DNA of 64,000 nucleotides, from the NCBI GenBank assembly GCA_021808665.1, contig JAKBBA010000002.1:124001-188000 (forward strand). The letters are read 5' to 3'. Within the stretch, counting starts at the first letter, position 1. Every line of letters begins with the position of its first letter. This stretch comes from Actinomycetes bacterium. Lineage in GTDB: Bacteria > Actinomycetota > Acidimicrobiia > Acidimicrobiales > Palsa-688. Positions 25,545-34,495 of this stretch are shown in pieces. Made by a program: the position numbers and the translations under genes. Under the pieces are notes generated by a model. That model was not told the origin of the DNA. It searched no databases and saw only the letters and a list, made by a program, of their open reading frames with translations.

Positions 25545-26210
25545 ATGCGGGTAGAACGATGCTTTGCCTTCATAGACCTCAGCGGCTTCACGGCTTTCAC
25601 GGAGAGGTGCGGTGACGAAAGGACGGTAGAAGTCCTAACCCGCTTTCGTGGTCGTGTCAGGGCTATCGCAGCCCGACGGGGGGTCCGAGTCACCAAATGG
25701 CTCGGAGACGGGGCGATGCTCAGCTCCGCTGACACGCCTGCTGTGGTGGCAATGGCTATCGAGCTCGCCGATCGGATCTCGGCGGAACTGCCCCTAGGCG
25801 TGAGAGCCGGCCTCGCTCACGGCCCGGTGATCATGTTCGAGGGCGACGACTACATCGGTCGGCCCGCGAACGTCGCTGCGCGCCTCTGCGACGCTGCTGG
25901 GGACGGTCAAGTCCTCGCTACACGAGAGGTCTCCTCCCGAACACCGAGATGGGTTGCGGTGGGCACTTTCTCCGGGTACCCGGCCCGAGGCCTTGATCGT
26001 CCTGTGGAAGCCACTGTGCTCAGCATTGCTTCGGCTGACACGACCACAGTCGACCCTTGCTGCGGTCTTACCCTTCCCCTTGAGCCCGGCCTTGATACCC
26101 GTTTCGGGTCCGACGGCACCGTGGTCCATTTCTGCTCGACGGCATGCGCGGTCGCGTGGGAAGCCGACGAACGCAGACCTCCACCTCTGGAGACTCTCTC
26201 GCAAGCCTGA
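25545..26210 (+). CDS. Class III adenylate/guanylate cyclase with cysteine-rich C-terminal tail
   Basis: Protein of 221 residues. Residues 1-160 form a cyclase homology domain: first metal Asp in FIDLSGFTAFTE, second in KWLGDGAML, and the transition-state Asn/Arg in GRPANVAARLCDAAG. This suggests an active homodimeric nucleotidyl cyclase. After a linker comes DPCCGLTLP followed by VHFCSTACAVAW, a CC...C-x3-C arrangement reminiscent of YHS/TRASH metal-binding domains. A metal or redox sensing role for the tail is inference. It starts at ATG 25545 and is convergent with the MFS gene. Confidence 0.85.
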   Translation: MRVERCFAFIDLSGFTAFTERCGDERTVEVLTRFRGRVRAIAARRGVRVTKWLGDGAMLSSADTPAVVAMAIELADRISAELPLGVRAGLAHGPVIMFEGDDYIGRPANVAARLCDAAGDGQVLATREVSSRTPRWVAVGTFSGYPARGLDRPVEATVLSIASADTTTVDPCCGLTLPLEPGLDTRFGSDGTVVHFCSTACAVAWEADERRPPPLETLSQA

Positions 26211-26223
26211 GCCGGAGACCCGC

Positions 26224-27597
26224 TCAGCGGCTGTAGGCCGCACCAGTCACTCGTGCTTGACCAGCCGGCCGAATAGCAAGTGCCACAGCGGCCGCCGCCA
26301 GAGCCACTGCTCCCCCGGTAAGGTAAGCATAGTGGTAAGAGCCGACGAGAGGACCGTTCCGCGCGAACGAGGCCTGAACCGACTCCATTACCTGTATGCC
26401 TGCTACAACCCCGACCTGGCTGGCAAGTTGCACGACGGCGCTGGCCGATCCGAGGCGCTCGTTGTCGACCGCTCCAGCGACCAGGGCACCCAGAGACGGC
26501 GTAGAGACGCCGTTGGCCAAGCCAGAAGCGCCGAGCGCCACCAGGATCATCAAACCGGGGGATCCCGGCGCTACCGCAACGAACCCAAGCATCGAAGCTA
26601 CGAGAACCAGTCCGCCGGCGACGGCCGCGCTGCGGTCGCCCCTGCGCCGGGCTATGACAGCGGCGGACGGCGCGGCGATGGCGAAGATCAGAGGACGGGC
26701 GATCTGGAAGAGACCGGCCGACCCGACGCTGTAACCCAAAGCCTGCTCCATGAACAGCGGAGTGACGAAGAAGCCACCCATGTAGGCAAAGTTGACGCCG
26801 AAAGACGCCAGACACGGCAAAGCCACGCTGGGCATCGAGAACCACTCCAGGGGCATGACCGGGTACTTGGCTCTGCGCTCTACAGCCCAGAACGCCGGGA
26901 CCGCTACGACGGCAAGAGCGGCGCATGAGATCACCAACGGGTCGGTTAGCCCAGAGTTGTACTGCTCGACGCAAACGAGCAGTGCTGCAACACCAGTGGC
27001 CAGCAGCACGGCCCCGGCCACATCAAGGTCTTCGCGCCTCTGACGCTCAGTTTCTTTTAGGACGACGACATTGGCTATCAAAGCGGTCAGGATAAGCGGA
27101 ACCTGAACGATGAAGATCCAACGCCAGCCGAAATCCTGCACTACAGGACCGCCGATCGCCACTCCGACCACGGGAGCGCCAGCGCTTACCAGAGACCACC
27201 ATCCCAGTACCCTTGTTCGCTCAGCTCTCGACGACACTCCGAACAGCAAAGCCCACGACGCTGCACCCATAGCGGCTCCACCCACACCGGAAAGGAGCCG
27301 GGCAGCTATGAGCACCTCGACATTCCACGACACTGCGGTGAGAGCGGCGCACGCAAGAGAGCCAACAAGGCCGTATATGTAAAGTTTCCTGTGGCCGTAC
27401 ATATCCCCCAGCCGACCTAGGATCGGGGCGGCTACCCCGACGATCAGGAGTGGACCGGTGACGCTCCAGGTAAGCACCCCCGATGATGTGTGCAGCGTAC
27501 CCGCGATATCGACCAGCGCAACATTGAAGACGGTGAAAGTTACGCTAGTCGACGCAAGGCCTCCTAGGACTGCGAGGATTACCGCACGTCTCGACAC
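26224..27597 (-). CDS. Major facilitator superfamily transporter, DHA2-like
   Basis: Integral membrane protein of 457 residues with about 14 hydrophobic segments. It has the MFS motif A variant GRLGDMYGHRKLYIYG after TM2 and a TM5 motif C-like stretch SAGAPVVGVAIGGPVVQDFGWRW, typical of drug:H+ antiporters. It lacks any specificity hint. GTG start at 27597 is only 11 bp after the sufC copy B stop, so it is probably the last gene of the sufB operon; a link to iron-sulfur metabolism is not established. Confidence 0.88.
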   Translation of the reverse strand: MSRRAVILAVLGGLASTSVTFTVFNVALVDIAGTLHTSSGVLTWSVTGPLLIVGVAAPILGRLGDMYGHRKLYIYGLVGSLACAALTAVSWNVEVLIAARLLSGVGGAAMGAASWALLFGVSSRAERTRVLGWWSLVSAGAPVVGVAIGGPVVQDFGWRWIFIVQVPLILTALIANVVVLKETERQRREDLDVAGAVLLATGVAALLVCVEQYNSGLTDPLVISCAALAVVAVPAFWAVERRAKYPVMPLEWFSMPSVALPCLASFGVNFAYMGGFFVTPLFMEQALGYSVGSAGLFQIARPLIFAIAAPSAAVIARRRGDRSAAVAGGLVLVASMLGFVAVAPGSPGLMILVALGASGLANGVSTPSLGALVAGAVDNERLGSASAVVQLASQVGVVAGIQVMESVQASFARNGPLVGSYHYAYLTGGAVALAAAAVALAIRPAGQARVTGAAYSR

Positions 27598-27608
27598 CCC
27601 GGAAGCGT

Positions 27609-28409
27609 TCAGGGGAACGTAGGTTCCGCCGACGCGAACTCCGGTGGTCGAGCGGGTTCGTCCTTGCCCCAGGCACCGTAACCTCGGGCCTCTAGCTCGT
27701 CGGCGAGGTCGGGGCCACCTGACGCGACGATGCGGCCGCCTGACAGTACGTGGACCCGGTCCGGTCTCAACTCGAAGAGAAGCCGGGTGTAGTGGGTGAT
27801 AGCGATCACGCCGAGTCCCTCTTGCGCAGCTGATTGAGCCACACGCCTCGCAACGTCCCTCAGTGCGTCTACGTCGAGGCCCGAGTCAACCTCGTCGAGA
27901 AGCGCGAACAATGGGCGCAGAACGGCCAACTGCAGCGTCTCGCTACGCTTCTTCTCGCCGCCTGAGAAATCCACGTTGAGCGCACGCTTCAGCAGTCTTG
28001 CGTCGAAGCCGACCCGGTCAACCTCGGAGTCGACCAAAGCGTCGACGTCCAAGGGGTCGCGTCCTCCAGCGGCGAAAGACTCCTTCAGCACAGCCTCAAG
28101 GCTTACTCCGGGTACCTCTATAGGATATTGCATCCCGAGGAAAAGGCCGGCTTGCGCTCTCCTCCACGTCGGCATCCCCAGAATGTCCTGCCCGTCAAGC
28201 GTCACCTGACCGGACGTGACCTCGTAGCCGGGGCGGCCCATCAACACATGGGACAGGGTGCTCTTTCCCGACCCGTTCGGACCCATGACGGCGTGCACCT
28301 CCCCCGAGCGAACCTCAAGATCGACCCCTCTGAGGATCTCCTTCCCAGCGACCGTAGCTTGCAAGCCGTGGACGGCGAGAACGTGGCCGCCCCGAGACGG
28401 ACCCGTCAC
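27609..28409 (-). CDS. sufC: Fe-S cluster assembly ATPase SufC, copy B
   Basis: ABC ATPase of 266 residues with Walker A GPNGSGKSTLSHVL, Q-loop GMQYPIEVPG, signature DFSGGEKKRSETLQL, Walker B FALLDEVDSGLDVDAL and H-loop IAITHYTRLL. This is the copy with the conventional location, behind sufB, sufD and a Rieske gene, so it is the likely partner in the SufBC2D scaffold. GTG start overlaps the Rieske stop. Confidence 0.95.
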   Translation of the reverse strand: MTGPSRGGHVLAVHGLQATVAGKEILRGVDLEVRSGEVHAVMGPNGSGKSTLSHVLMGRPGYEVTSGQVTLDGQDILGMPTWRRAQAGLFLGMQYPIEVPGVSLEAVLKESFAAGGRDPLDVDALVDSEVDRVGFDARLLKRALNVDFSGGEKKRSETLQLAVLRPLFALLDEVDSGLDVDALRDVARRVAQSAAQEGLGVIAITHYTRLLFELRPDRVHVLSGGRIVASGGPDLADELEARGYGAWGKDEPARPPEFASAEPTFP

Positions 28410-28720
28410 TTGTCGATCACCACCACGTCGTCGCCGTCGACGAGAACCTCGTAGACAGCTACCGGTCGCGTCGCAGGAAGGGACAGGGGCTCCCCGTCGC
28501 TGAGGGAGAACGCGCTACCGTGCTTCCAACATTCGACCGTGAGCTCCTCGCAGTCGACTTCGCCCTCAGAGAGTCGCACATCTGCGTGGCTGCAGCGATC
28601 CTCGACGGCGTACAGGGAGCTACCCGACCTAACGACGCATATACCGTCGGGGCCGCCAAGCACCCTCGTCGCTGCGCAGTCCGCTAGGTCGGCCAATGGC
28701 ACTCTCGCCAGTTCGCTCAC
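28406..28720 (-). CDS. Rieske [2Fe-2S] ferredoxin of the suf operon
   Basis: Small non-haem ferredoxin (104 aa) with the complete Rieske ligand set: C-x-H in DRCSHADVRLSEG and C-x2-H in VECWKHGSAF. It is encoded between sufD and sufC, as in many actinobacterial suf operons, where it may supply electrons for cluster assembly. GTG start at 28720 overlaps the sufD stop and is preceded by AAGGAG with good spacing, which rules out the longer frame. Confidence 0.93.
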   Translation of the reverse strand: MSELARVPLADLADCAATRVLGGPDGICVVRSGSSLYAVEDRCSHADVRLSEGEVDCEELTVECWKHGSAFSLSDGEPLSLPATRPVAVYEVLVDGDDVVVIDK

Positions 28721-30042
28721 GTCAACTCCTTCTGTCCAGCGGCGCCGCTCAGCGGTCGGTCTGAGCACAGGGCCTGTGTGGCCTCGGCCGCCGCCAGCTT
28801 CGCCGATAGGGCGGCTACTACCTGCGGCGACAACTCTCCCAGGGGAAGCTGCTCAAGCACATCCGTCAGGAAACCTATAGATATCAGCCTGTCCGCAACC
28901 TGCGGCGGCACGCCTCGCGAGTGGAGGTAGAAACGTTCGTCCTCCGAGACCGGCCCGATCGCCGAGGCATGGCTACAGCTCACGTCGTTCTCCTCGATCT
29001 CAAGGTTAGGGACCGACTCGGCGCGGGCACCCTCGTGGAGGACGAGGTTCCGGTTGGTTTGGAAAGCCCTGGTACCCTTCGCTCCCTTCTCCACTCTGAT
29101 CAGGCCGCTATACACCGAGGTCGCCGTGTTCGCGACGACTCCCTTGTAGAGCAGGTCGGAGGAGGTCTTCCGGGCTTTGTGGTCTTGGACGGTCCGAAAG
29201 TCGTGCATCTGAGATCCCGACGCAAAGTACATGGCCGCAAGGCGGCTCGAGGCTCCCACTCCGGTCAGAGACGACGAGGTCAGCACCCGTGCGTAGTCGC
29301 CTCCGAGGGCAACAACTCCGGACGTAAGCGTTGCGCCTGCCGCCACCCGGCTCGACTGCGAGGCTATCTGCCACGCCTGGACGCCAAGCGCCTGCACCCC
29401 CATGTAGACCATCCTGGCATTGGCGCCGACGTCGAGGTCGCTCACCGGGACCACCAGGCTTGCGGAGTCGCCGGCGAGAACCTCGATTACGGTCACGTCC
29501 ACGTCGGGCGCAGCCCGTACGCAAACACGGGGGAAGCTGACGAGACCATCAGTCAGGCAGTGGTGGACTACAGCTACCGTCGCCGGGCGGTCACGGTCGG
29601 TTACTTCGACGAGGATCGGGTCGACGCTGAAAGCCTCGTTGGCCACCCCGAAAGCGTCGAGGCCACCGGTAGCCCACACCACTGCGGGCTCCTCGGCAGC
29701 CTGGGAGAGGACAGTCACCTTTGCTCCGGAACCTGCAGCGGACTGCACGAAGCTCAGTCGCCCGTCGACGGTCTCGACGAGCGTAGCCCCGGAGGCGCAA
29801 CGCCTGGCCGCCTCGACAAGCGAACTGGTGTTCGTCATGTCGTGGCCGCCGCCTCGGGCATCAGAGCCAGCCGGCTCGAACCGATCCAAGTCAAGCGAGT
29901 CGATACGGCTGTAGCGCCACTCCTCAAGAGAGGAGGTCGGAAGCTTCATTGACTCGAAGCGTTCAGCAGCCAGCTGTCGCGCTTGTCTCAGCCACGGCGG
30001 GCCGGCGAGCGCGGCTGCGAACTTAGGGGTCAGATTGGACAG
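28717..30042 (-). CDS. sufD: Fe-S cluster scaffold subunit SufD, with probable CTG start
   Basis: Beta-helix partner of SufB, about 441 residues with the extended N-terminus. Core motifs: EEWRYSRIDSLDLD, SSSLTGVGASSRL, SGSQMHDFRTVQDHKARKTSSDLLYKGVV, and HASAIGPVSEDERFYLHSRGV. The first ATG (29949) would cut off the conserved opening (KFAAALAGPPWLRQARQLAAERF), which is encoded in frame upstream. The only plausible initiator is CTG at 30042-30040, seven bases after GAGGAG. This makes sufD a second suf gene with a rare start. The preceding gene ends 22 bp upstream. Confidence 0.9.
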   Translation of the reverse strand: MSNLTPKFAAALAGPPWLRQARQLAAERFESMKLPTSSLEEWRYSRIDSLDLDRFEPAGSDARGGGHDMTNTSSLVEAARRCASGATLVETVDGRLSFVQSAAGSGAKVTVLSQAAEEPAVVWATGGLDAFGVANEAFSVDPILVEVTDRDRPATVAVVHHCLTDGLVSFPRVCVRAAPDVDVTVIEVLAGDSASLVVPVSDLDVGANARMVYMGVQALGVQAWQIASQSSRVAAGATLTSGVVALGGDYARVLTSSSLTGVGASSRLAAMYFASGSQMHDFRTVQDHKARKTSSDLLYKGVVANTATSVYSGLIRVEKGAKGTRAFQTNRNLVLHEGARAESVPNLEIEENDVSCSHASAIGPVSEDERFYLHSRGVPPQVADRLISIGFLTDVLEQLPLGELSPQVVAALSAKLAAAEATQALCSDRPLSGAAGQKELT

Positions 30043-30064
30043 CGTGGAACTCCTCGTTAGACGG

Positions 30065-30559
30065 TCAGCCCTGACCAGGGTCGAGTACGACTCGACGGTC
30101 GTCAGGGCTATAGCGAACGGTTACCTGCGAGCCGACCTTCACGACTGAGCGAGCTTCCGGTGTCTGAAAGGCGTGTCGGATGGTAACTTCGAACGGGGCC
30201 TCCTCACCACCCGGCTCGACACGTAGAACCAGCCTGCTCCGAGTGACCGGGCCAAGGGTGCGCTCATCGACGACCGACACGACCTTGGCTTGAGCCTGCA
30301 CCCCGTTCCTGACCAGATCAGGCTGCTTGAACTCAGCTTCTAAAGAGGCAGGAATGTCCACCGATGGGGTGGGAGGAACCTCAGGCTCGACGTTGCGAGC
30401 TCTGCCTCTGCTTCGCGTGGGTGGCTTGACCGGAGGTGCCGGGGGCTTAGCAGCGCGCGGGGAGGCTCCTGCGGCCTGCGCCCGCTGGGATTCCATGGCC
30501 ATGGACGCTCCGACCACTGCGATCAGGAGCACCACTGCTAGGGCTATTGCGGCTGTCAC
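30065..30559 (-). CDS. Membrane-anchored protein of unknown function between sufB and sufD
   Basis: Protein of 164 residues with one N-terminal transmembrane helix (ALAVVLLIAVVGASM), a Pro/Arg/Lys-rich linker, and a C-terminal soluble beta-rich part (VQAQAKVVSVVDERTLGPVTRSRLVLRVEP, VGSQVTVRYSPDDRRVVLDP). The C-terminal pattern resembles the OB-like repeats of DUF3592-type proteins. I do not recognise a precise family. It lies in the suf operon with gaps of 22 and 30 bp. GTG start at 30559. Confidence 0.7.
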   Translation of the reverse strand: MTAAIALAVVLLIAVVGASMAMESQRAQAAGASPRAAKPPAPPVKPPTRSRGRARNVEPEVPPTPSVDIPASLEAEFKQPDLVRNGVQAQAKVVSVVDERTLGPVTRSRLVLRVEPGGEEAPFEVTIRHAFQTPEARSVVKVGSQVTVRYSPDDRRVVLDPGQG

Positions 30560-30589
30560 GATCGAGATCCTACTGGCGACTCTGCGTGG

Positions 30590-31993
30590 TCAGCCTATCG
30601 ACCCTTCCATCTGAAGCTCGATCAGCCGGCTCCACTCCACCGCGTACTCCATCGGCAAGGTGCGCGTCACGGGCTCAATGAAACCGTTGACGATCATTCC
30701 CATCGCCTGCTGCTCTGTCAGGCCACGACTCATAAGGTAGAACAACTGGTCGTCGCCGACCTTCGACACAGTAGCTTCATGGCCGACCTGAGCGTCCTGC
30801 TCGGCAAGCTCTATGTAAGGATACGTATCGCTGCGCGATACGTCGTCGAGCAGCAGTGCGTCGCAACGCACGAAGCTTTTGGAGTTGCGAGCGCCAGGTT
30901 CAATGCGCACCAGGCCTCTATATGAAGTACGTCCCTGATCCTTGGATATCGACTTGGAGATGATCGTCGACGTCGTCTCAGGCGCAGCGTGGACCATTTT
31001 CGCGCCTGCGTCTTGATGCTGCCCTGCGCCGGCGTAAGCAACTGAAAGCACTTCCCCGGAAGCCTTGGGCCCCATCAGGTAGACCGCAGGGTACTTCATG
31101 GTCAGGCGAGAGCCGATGTTGCCGTCGATCCATTCCATGTGAGCCTCTGTGTCACACATGGCTCTCTTGGTGACCAGGTTGAACACATTGTTCGACCAGT
31201 TCTGGATGGTCGTGTAGGTAACCCTGCTCGACGCTTTGCAGACGATCTCGACCACGGCCGAGTGCAGCGAGTCGGTGCTGTAGACCGGGGCGGAACAGCC
31301 TTCGATGTAATGCACTTGTGCACCCTCGTCGGCGATGATCAGTGTCCGCTCGAACTGGCCCATGTTCTCGGAGTTGATCCGGAAGTACGCCTGGAGTGGC
31401 ATCGACACGGTCACTCCGGGTGGCACGTAGATAAAGCTGCCACCCGACCATACCGCCGTGTTAAGTGCCGCGAACTTGTTGTCGTTGGCAGGAATAACAC
31501 GTCCGAAGTAGCGCTTCACAAGCTCGGGGTACTCACGAAGTGCAGTGTCCATGTCGCAGAACAGCACGCCCTGGGCCTCGAGATCTTCCCTGTTGCGGTG
31601 GTAGACGACCTCGGACTCGTACTGCGCCGTGACGCCAGCTAGATATTTACGCTCTGCCTCGGGGATTCCAAGCTTGTCGTATGTGGCTTTGACCGACTCC
31701 GGCAGCTCATCCCATGCGTCTACTTGGCTGTCTATAGGTTTGACGTAATAAAAGATGTTAGAGAAGTCGATACCAGACATGTCGCCTCCCCAGGTTGGCA
31801 TCGGCCGACTCTCGAAGTGGCGTAGCGCCTTCAGGCGCCTCTCTGTCATCCACTGCGGCTCGCCCTTCATCCACGACATCTCGCGCACGATGCTTTCGGA
31901 TAGTCCCCGCTTGGGTTTGAAGACGTAGAAGTCCTCAGAGTCACTCCAACCAAGCTTGTACTTTCCGAGGTCCAGCGCTGCTGTTGTCGACAT
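30590..31993 (-). CDS. sufB: Fe-S cluster scaffold subunit SufB
   Basis: Scaffold protein (467 aa) on which the nascent cluster is assembled with SufC and SufD. Sequence landmarks are [52 protein letters not shown] (with the conserved cysteine), [33 protein letters not shown] and [22 protein letters not shown]. It heads the minus-strand operon sufB-unknown-sufD-Rieske-sufC-MFS. A GAGGTG ribosome-binding site lies about 9 bp before the ATG. No suf repressor gene precedes it. Confidence 0.97.
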   Translation of the reverse strand: MSTTAALDLGKYKLGWSDSEDFYVFKPKRGLSESIVREMSWMKGEPQWMTERRLKALRHFESRPMPTWGGDMSGIDFSNIFYYVKPIDSQVDAWDELPESVKATYDKLGIPEAERKYLAGVTAQYESEVVYHRNREDLEAQGVLFCDMDTALREYPELVKRYFGRVIPANDNKFAALNTAVWSGGSFIYVPPGVTVSMPLQAYFRINSENMGQFERTLIIADEGAQVHYIEGCSAPVYSTDSLHSAVVEIVCKASSRVTYTTIQNWSNNVFNLVTKRAMCDTEAHMEWIDGNIGSRLTMKYPAVYLMGPKASGEVLSVAYAGAGQHQDAGAKMVHAAPETTSTIISKSISKDQGRTSYRGLVRIEPGARNSKSFVRCDALLLDDVSRSDTYPYIELAEQDAQVGHEATVSKVGDDQLFYLMSRGLTEQQAMGMIVNGFIEPVTRTLPMEYAVEWSRLIELQMEGSIG

Positions 31994-32132
31994 CGTTCAG
32001 ATCACCTCGCGGTAGCGTGCCTTGGGAGCCGGGATGTAAGCACCCGACCGGGAGGGATCGTCCCTCCGCAGATTTCTCCTATGCAGATAGTAACAAACTG
32101 CAGCCGGTATCGCGCGACGTCGACGGTTACAG

Positions 32133-33122
32133 TCACACCGCTTTGGAGCCACGGACGAAACGGCCTCGGTCCCGCAGGAGACGACCGAGGCTGCCACCCG
32201 CTCCCGCCAGCCAGGACTCGACTTCCTCTCTGGCAGCCCGCGAGACGTCACCTCTTCGGGCTGCGTCCATCGGGTTGATCCCCATCGCAGCGGCGGCTCT
32301 GCGGCCCGGTTGGATCACCGCAACCTCGACTCCTGTCGAACGCAGTGCCGCCACTTCTCTGCGCAGCTGGAGCCCTAGGACCTGCCTTACGACTGTCGTC
32401 GCGCTCAGTGAAGGCCAGGGCGATGCCTGGGTCAGGGGCGAGACAACGACGACGACATCGAGGCCGGCTCCGGCCAGTATGTCGAGGTTGACCATCGAGC
32501 TCACCCCGCCATCGACGTAGCGACGACCCTCTATCTCTACCGGGGCGAAGTGAGACGGTATCGCGGATGATGCGGCCACCGCTCTACCGACCGTCGCCTC
32601 CGGCGCCCCTGGCCTGCCGAACACAACCCGCCTGCCCCCCTTTTGATCATAAGAGCAGATCCACAGGGCCCTGTCGGGCCATCCGCCCGGGAAAAGGGCG
32701 TCCAAGCCGTCTGACAGGCTGGTCGTTGGGATAAAGCCACTCGGCATGGCCGCCAATGCGAGCGCCCTCGGGTTGAGCGACCAGGGCCTGCTCACGCTGC
32801 GCAGAACGCCCCGCGGATCACTCACCGGTCGGAAGCCGAGCGCGTGGCGAGCGGACGGCTTGGGACGTCGTGGACGACCGAGCGTCATGAGCTTGGACCC
32901 TTGAGCCGATAGCGGGCGACCTTCGCTTATTCTCGCTAAGTCCACTGCAGGGACTCCAGCACGCAACATCGCCGAGGTGACCGAACCAGCCGACGTTCCT
33001 ATCAGCAAGTCGGCCTCGCCCGCATCCCACCCGATGGTTTCCGCGATAGCCGCCAGCACCCCTCCGTGGTACGCAACCCCTACCGAACCCCCCGCCGCAA
33101 GGGCGACACCTATCTTCGTCAT
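32133..33122 (-). CDS. Patatin-like phospholipase
   Basis: Serine lipid hydrolase of 329 residues with the Ser-Asp dyad of the patatin family: oxyanion loop AAGGSVGVAYHGG, nucleophile elbow GTSAGS near residue 45, and the Asp in VDGGVSS. It has no signal peptide. Substrate unknown. The ATG is preceded by TACCTT with a seven-base spacer, so a leaderless transcript is likely. The 138 bp between this gene and sufB shows nothing beyond the sufB leader. Confidence 0.9.
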   Translation of the reverse strand: MTKIGVALAAGGSVGVAYHGGVLAAIAETIGWDAGEADLLIGTSAGSVTSAMLRAGVPAVDLARISEGRPLSAQGSKLMTLGRPRRPKPSARHALGFRPVSDPRGVLRSVSRPWSLNPRALALAAMPSGFIPTTSLSDGLDALFPGGWPDRALWICSYDQKGGRRVVFGRPGAPEATVGRAVAASSAIPSHFAPVEIEGRRYVDGGVSSMVNLDILAGAGLDVVVVVSPLTQASPWPSLSATTVVRQVLGLQLRREVAALRSTGVEVAVIQPGRRAAAAMGINPMDAARRGDVSRAAREEVESWLAGAGGSLGRLLRDRGRFVRGSKAV

Positions 33123-33150
33123 GGCGCCAAAGGTAGCTGGCGCGCCACCC

Positions 33151-33327
33151 TTACGAGGTGGACTTTACGGGTCGCAGCGCCACGGCGAGGGTTACCAACA
33201 CCATGGCGCAGCCGACCCCGAAGACAATCCACTTGGTCACAGCCGGATCCACCCAAATCGACCCGACGATCGGGGACGCAGCCATCAGCAAAGCGAACAG
33301 GTACTCACCTGGGGAAGTCGTAAACAT
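33151..33327 (-). CDS. Small membrane protein, unknown
   Basis: A 58-residue (61 if GTG 33336 is used) hydrophobic protein with two predicted transmembrane helices (YLFALLMAASPIVGSIW and WIVFGVGCAMVLVTLAVAL) and a short basic tail. No family recognised. It stands alone between the patatin and oxidoreductase genes, all on the minus strand. Coding status rests on the hydrophobic, codon-like composition only. Confidence 0.5.
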   Translation of the reverse strand: MFTTSPGEYLFALLMAASPIVGSIWVDPAVTKWIVFGVGCAMVLVTLAVALRPVKSTS

Positions 33328-33394
33328 CGGACGCACACTCCGAGGTTACTCGCGCCGCTCCCAGCTCGGCTAACCAGCCGTGGACCAAGGCTGG

Positions 33395-34444
33395 TTAGCC
33401 GACGATATCGCGCAGCGCACCGATTAGCTGGGCAGGACTCTGACCCGCGCCTGGCACCGGGGTAACCTGCAGGTGGGTCACACCGGCTTCGCGCAGCGCT
33501 TCGACTCTCTCAGCCACCCAAGATGCCGGTCCACACAGCGACGTTAGCCTCACGATCTCCTCAGGAACCAGAGCTTCAGCTTCCTTTTTCTTCCCTGACA
33601 GGTACAGGTCCTGAATCTCGGCGGCCTCCTTCTCGTAGCCATATTTACAAAGGAGGTCGTTGTAGAAGTTGCGCCCCTTCGCTCCCATTCCGCCCATGTA
33701 GAGAGCCATCATCGGCCGAGCCAAGTTACGAAGCTCGACCACGTCGTCGCCTTCACCGATAGCAAGAAGTCCCCCACCTGCGATCATGAGAGGCGCTAGG
33801 GAAGGGTCGCGCTTTGAGTTTCCCTTCGCTAAAGCATCGCCCCAGACCGCCTTTGCCTTCTCCGGAACGAACATGATCGGCAGCCATCCATCTGCGACCT
33901 CTGCAGTCATCTCGACGTTGCGGTCCCCTAGAGACGCAACCCACACCGGTATGCGATCCCTGACCGGGTGAGCGATGATCTTGAGAGCTTTCCCCAAGCC
34001 TGTGCCCTCCCCCGCCGGCAGCGGAAGGTGGTAGAAGCGCCCGTCGTGCGATAGAGGGCTTTCCCGGGCCCATACCTGGCGGCAAATCGACACTATCTCC
34101 CGGGTACGGCCGATAGGCGCGTCGTAGTGCAGGCCGTGCCAGCCTTCGATCACCTGTGGTCCGGAGGCTCCGAGCCCGAGGTGGAAACGCCCGTCAGATA
34201 GCGCGTCCACGCCGGCCGCCGTCATCGCGAGCAGGGTTGGCGTACGGGTGTAGATGGGCAGTATGCCCGAACCGATCTCCACTCGCTCGGTGAGGGCCGC
34301 TAGGTATCCCATCAGGCTGGGAGCGTCGAACCCGTACGCTTCAGCGACCCACACCAGATCCAGTCCGGCCTTTTCCATTTCGCTTACTTGGCGGGCCGAC
34401 TCCTTGAAGCCCCCCGAATAGCTGAGCATCGTCGATATTTTCAT
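33395..34444 (-). CDS. F420-dependent luciferase-like (LLM) oxidoreductase
   Basis: TIM-barrel oxidoreductase of 349 residues in the luciferase-like superfamily. Motifs include WVAEAYGFDAPSLMGYLAA, VEIGSGILPIYTRTPTLLAMTA and GRFHLGLGASGPQVIEGWHG, which fit the Rv3520c-like F420-dependent group of Actinobacteria. Substrate unknown. TATCCT five bases before the ATG indicates a leaderless start. Divergent from the YihY-like gene. Confidence 0.9.
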   Translation of the reverse strand: MKISTMLSYSGGFKESARQVSEMEKAGLDLVWVAEAYGFDAPSLMGYLAALTERVEIGSGILPIYTRTPTLLAMTAAGVDALSDGRFHLGLGASGPQVIEGWHGLHYDAPIGRTREIVSICRQVWARESPLSHDGRFYHLPLPAGEGTGLGKALKIIAHPVRDRIPVWVASLGDRNVEMTAEVADGWLPIMFVPEKAKAVWGDALAKGNSKRDPSLAPLMIAGGGLLAIGEGDDVVELRNLARPMMALYMGGMGAKGRNFYNDLLCKYGYEKEAAEIQDLYLSGKKKEAEALVPEEIVRLTSLCGPASWVAERVEALREAGVTHLQVTPVPGAGQSPAQLIGALRDIVG

Positions 34445-34495
34445 GTCCGAGGATACCCAAAACGCCGGGTCCGTCGCCGTGGCAGAATCGACTTC

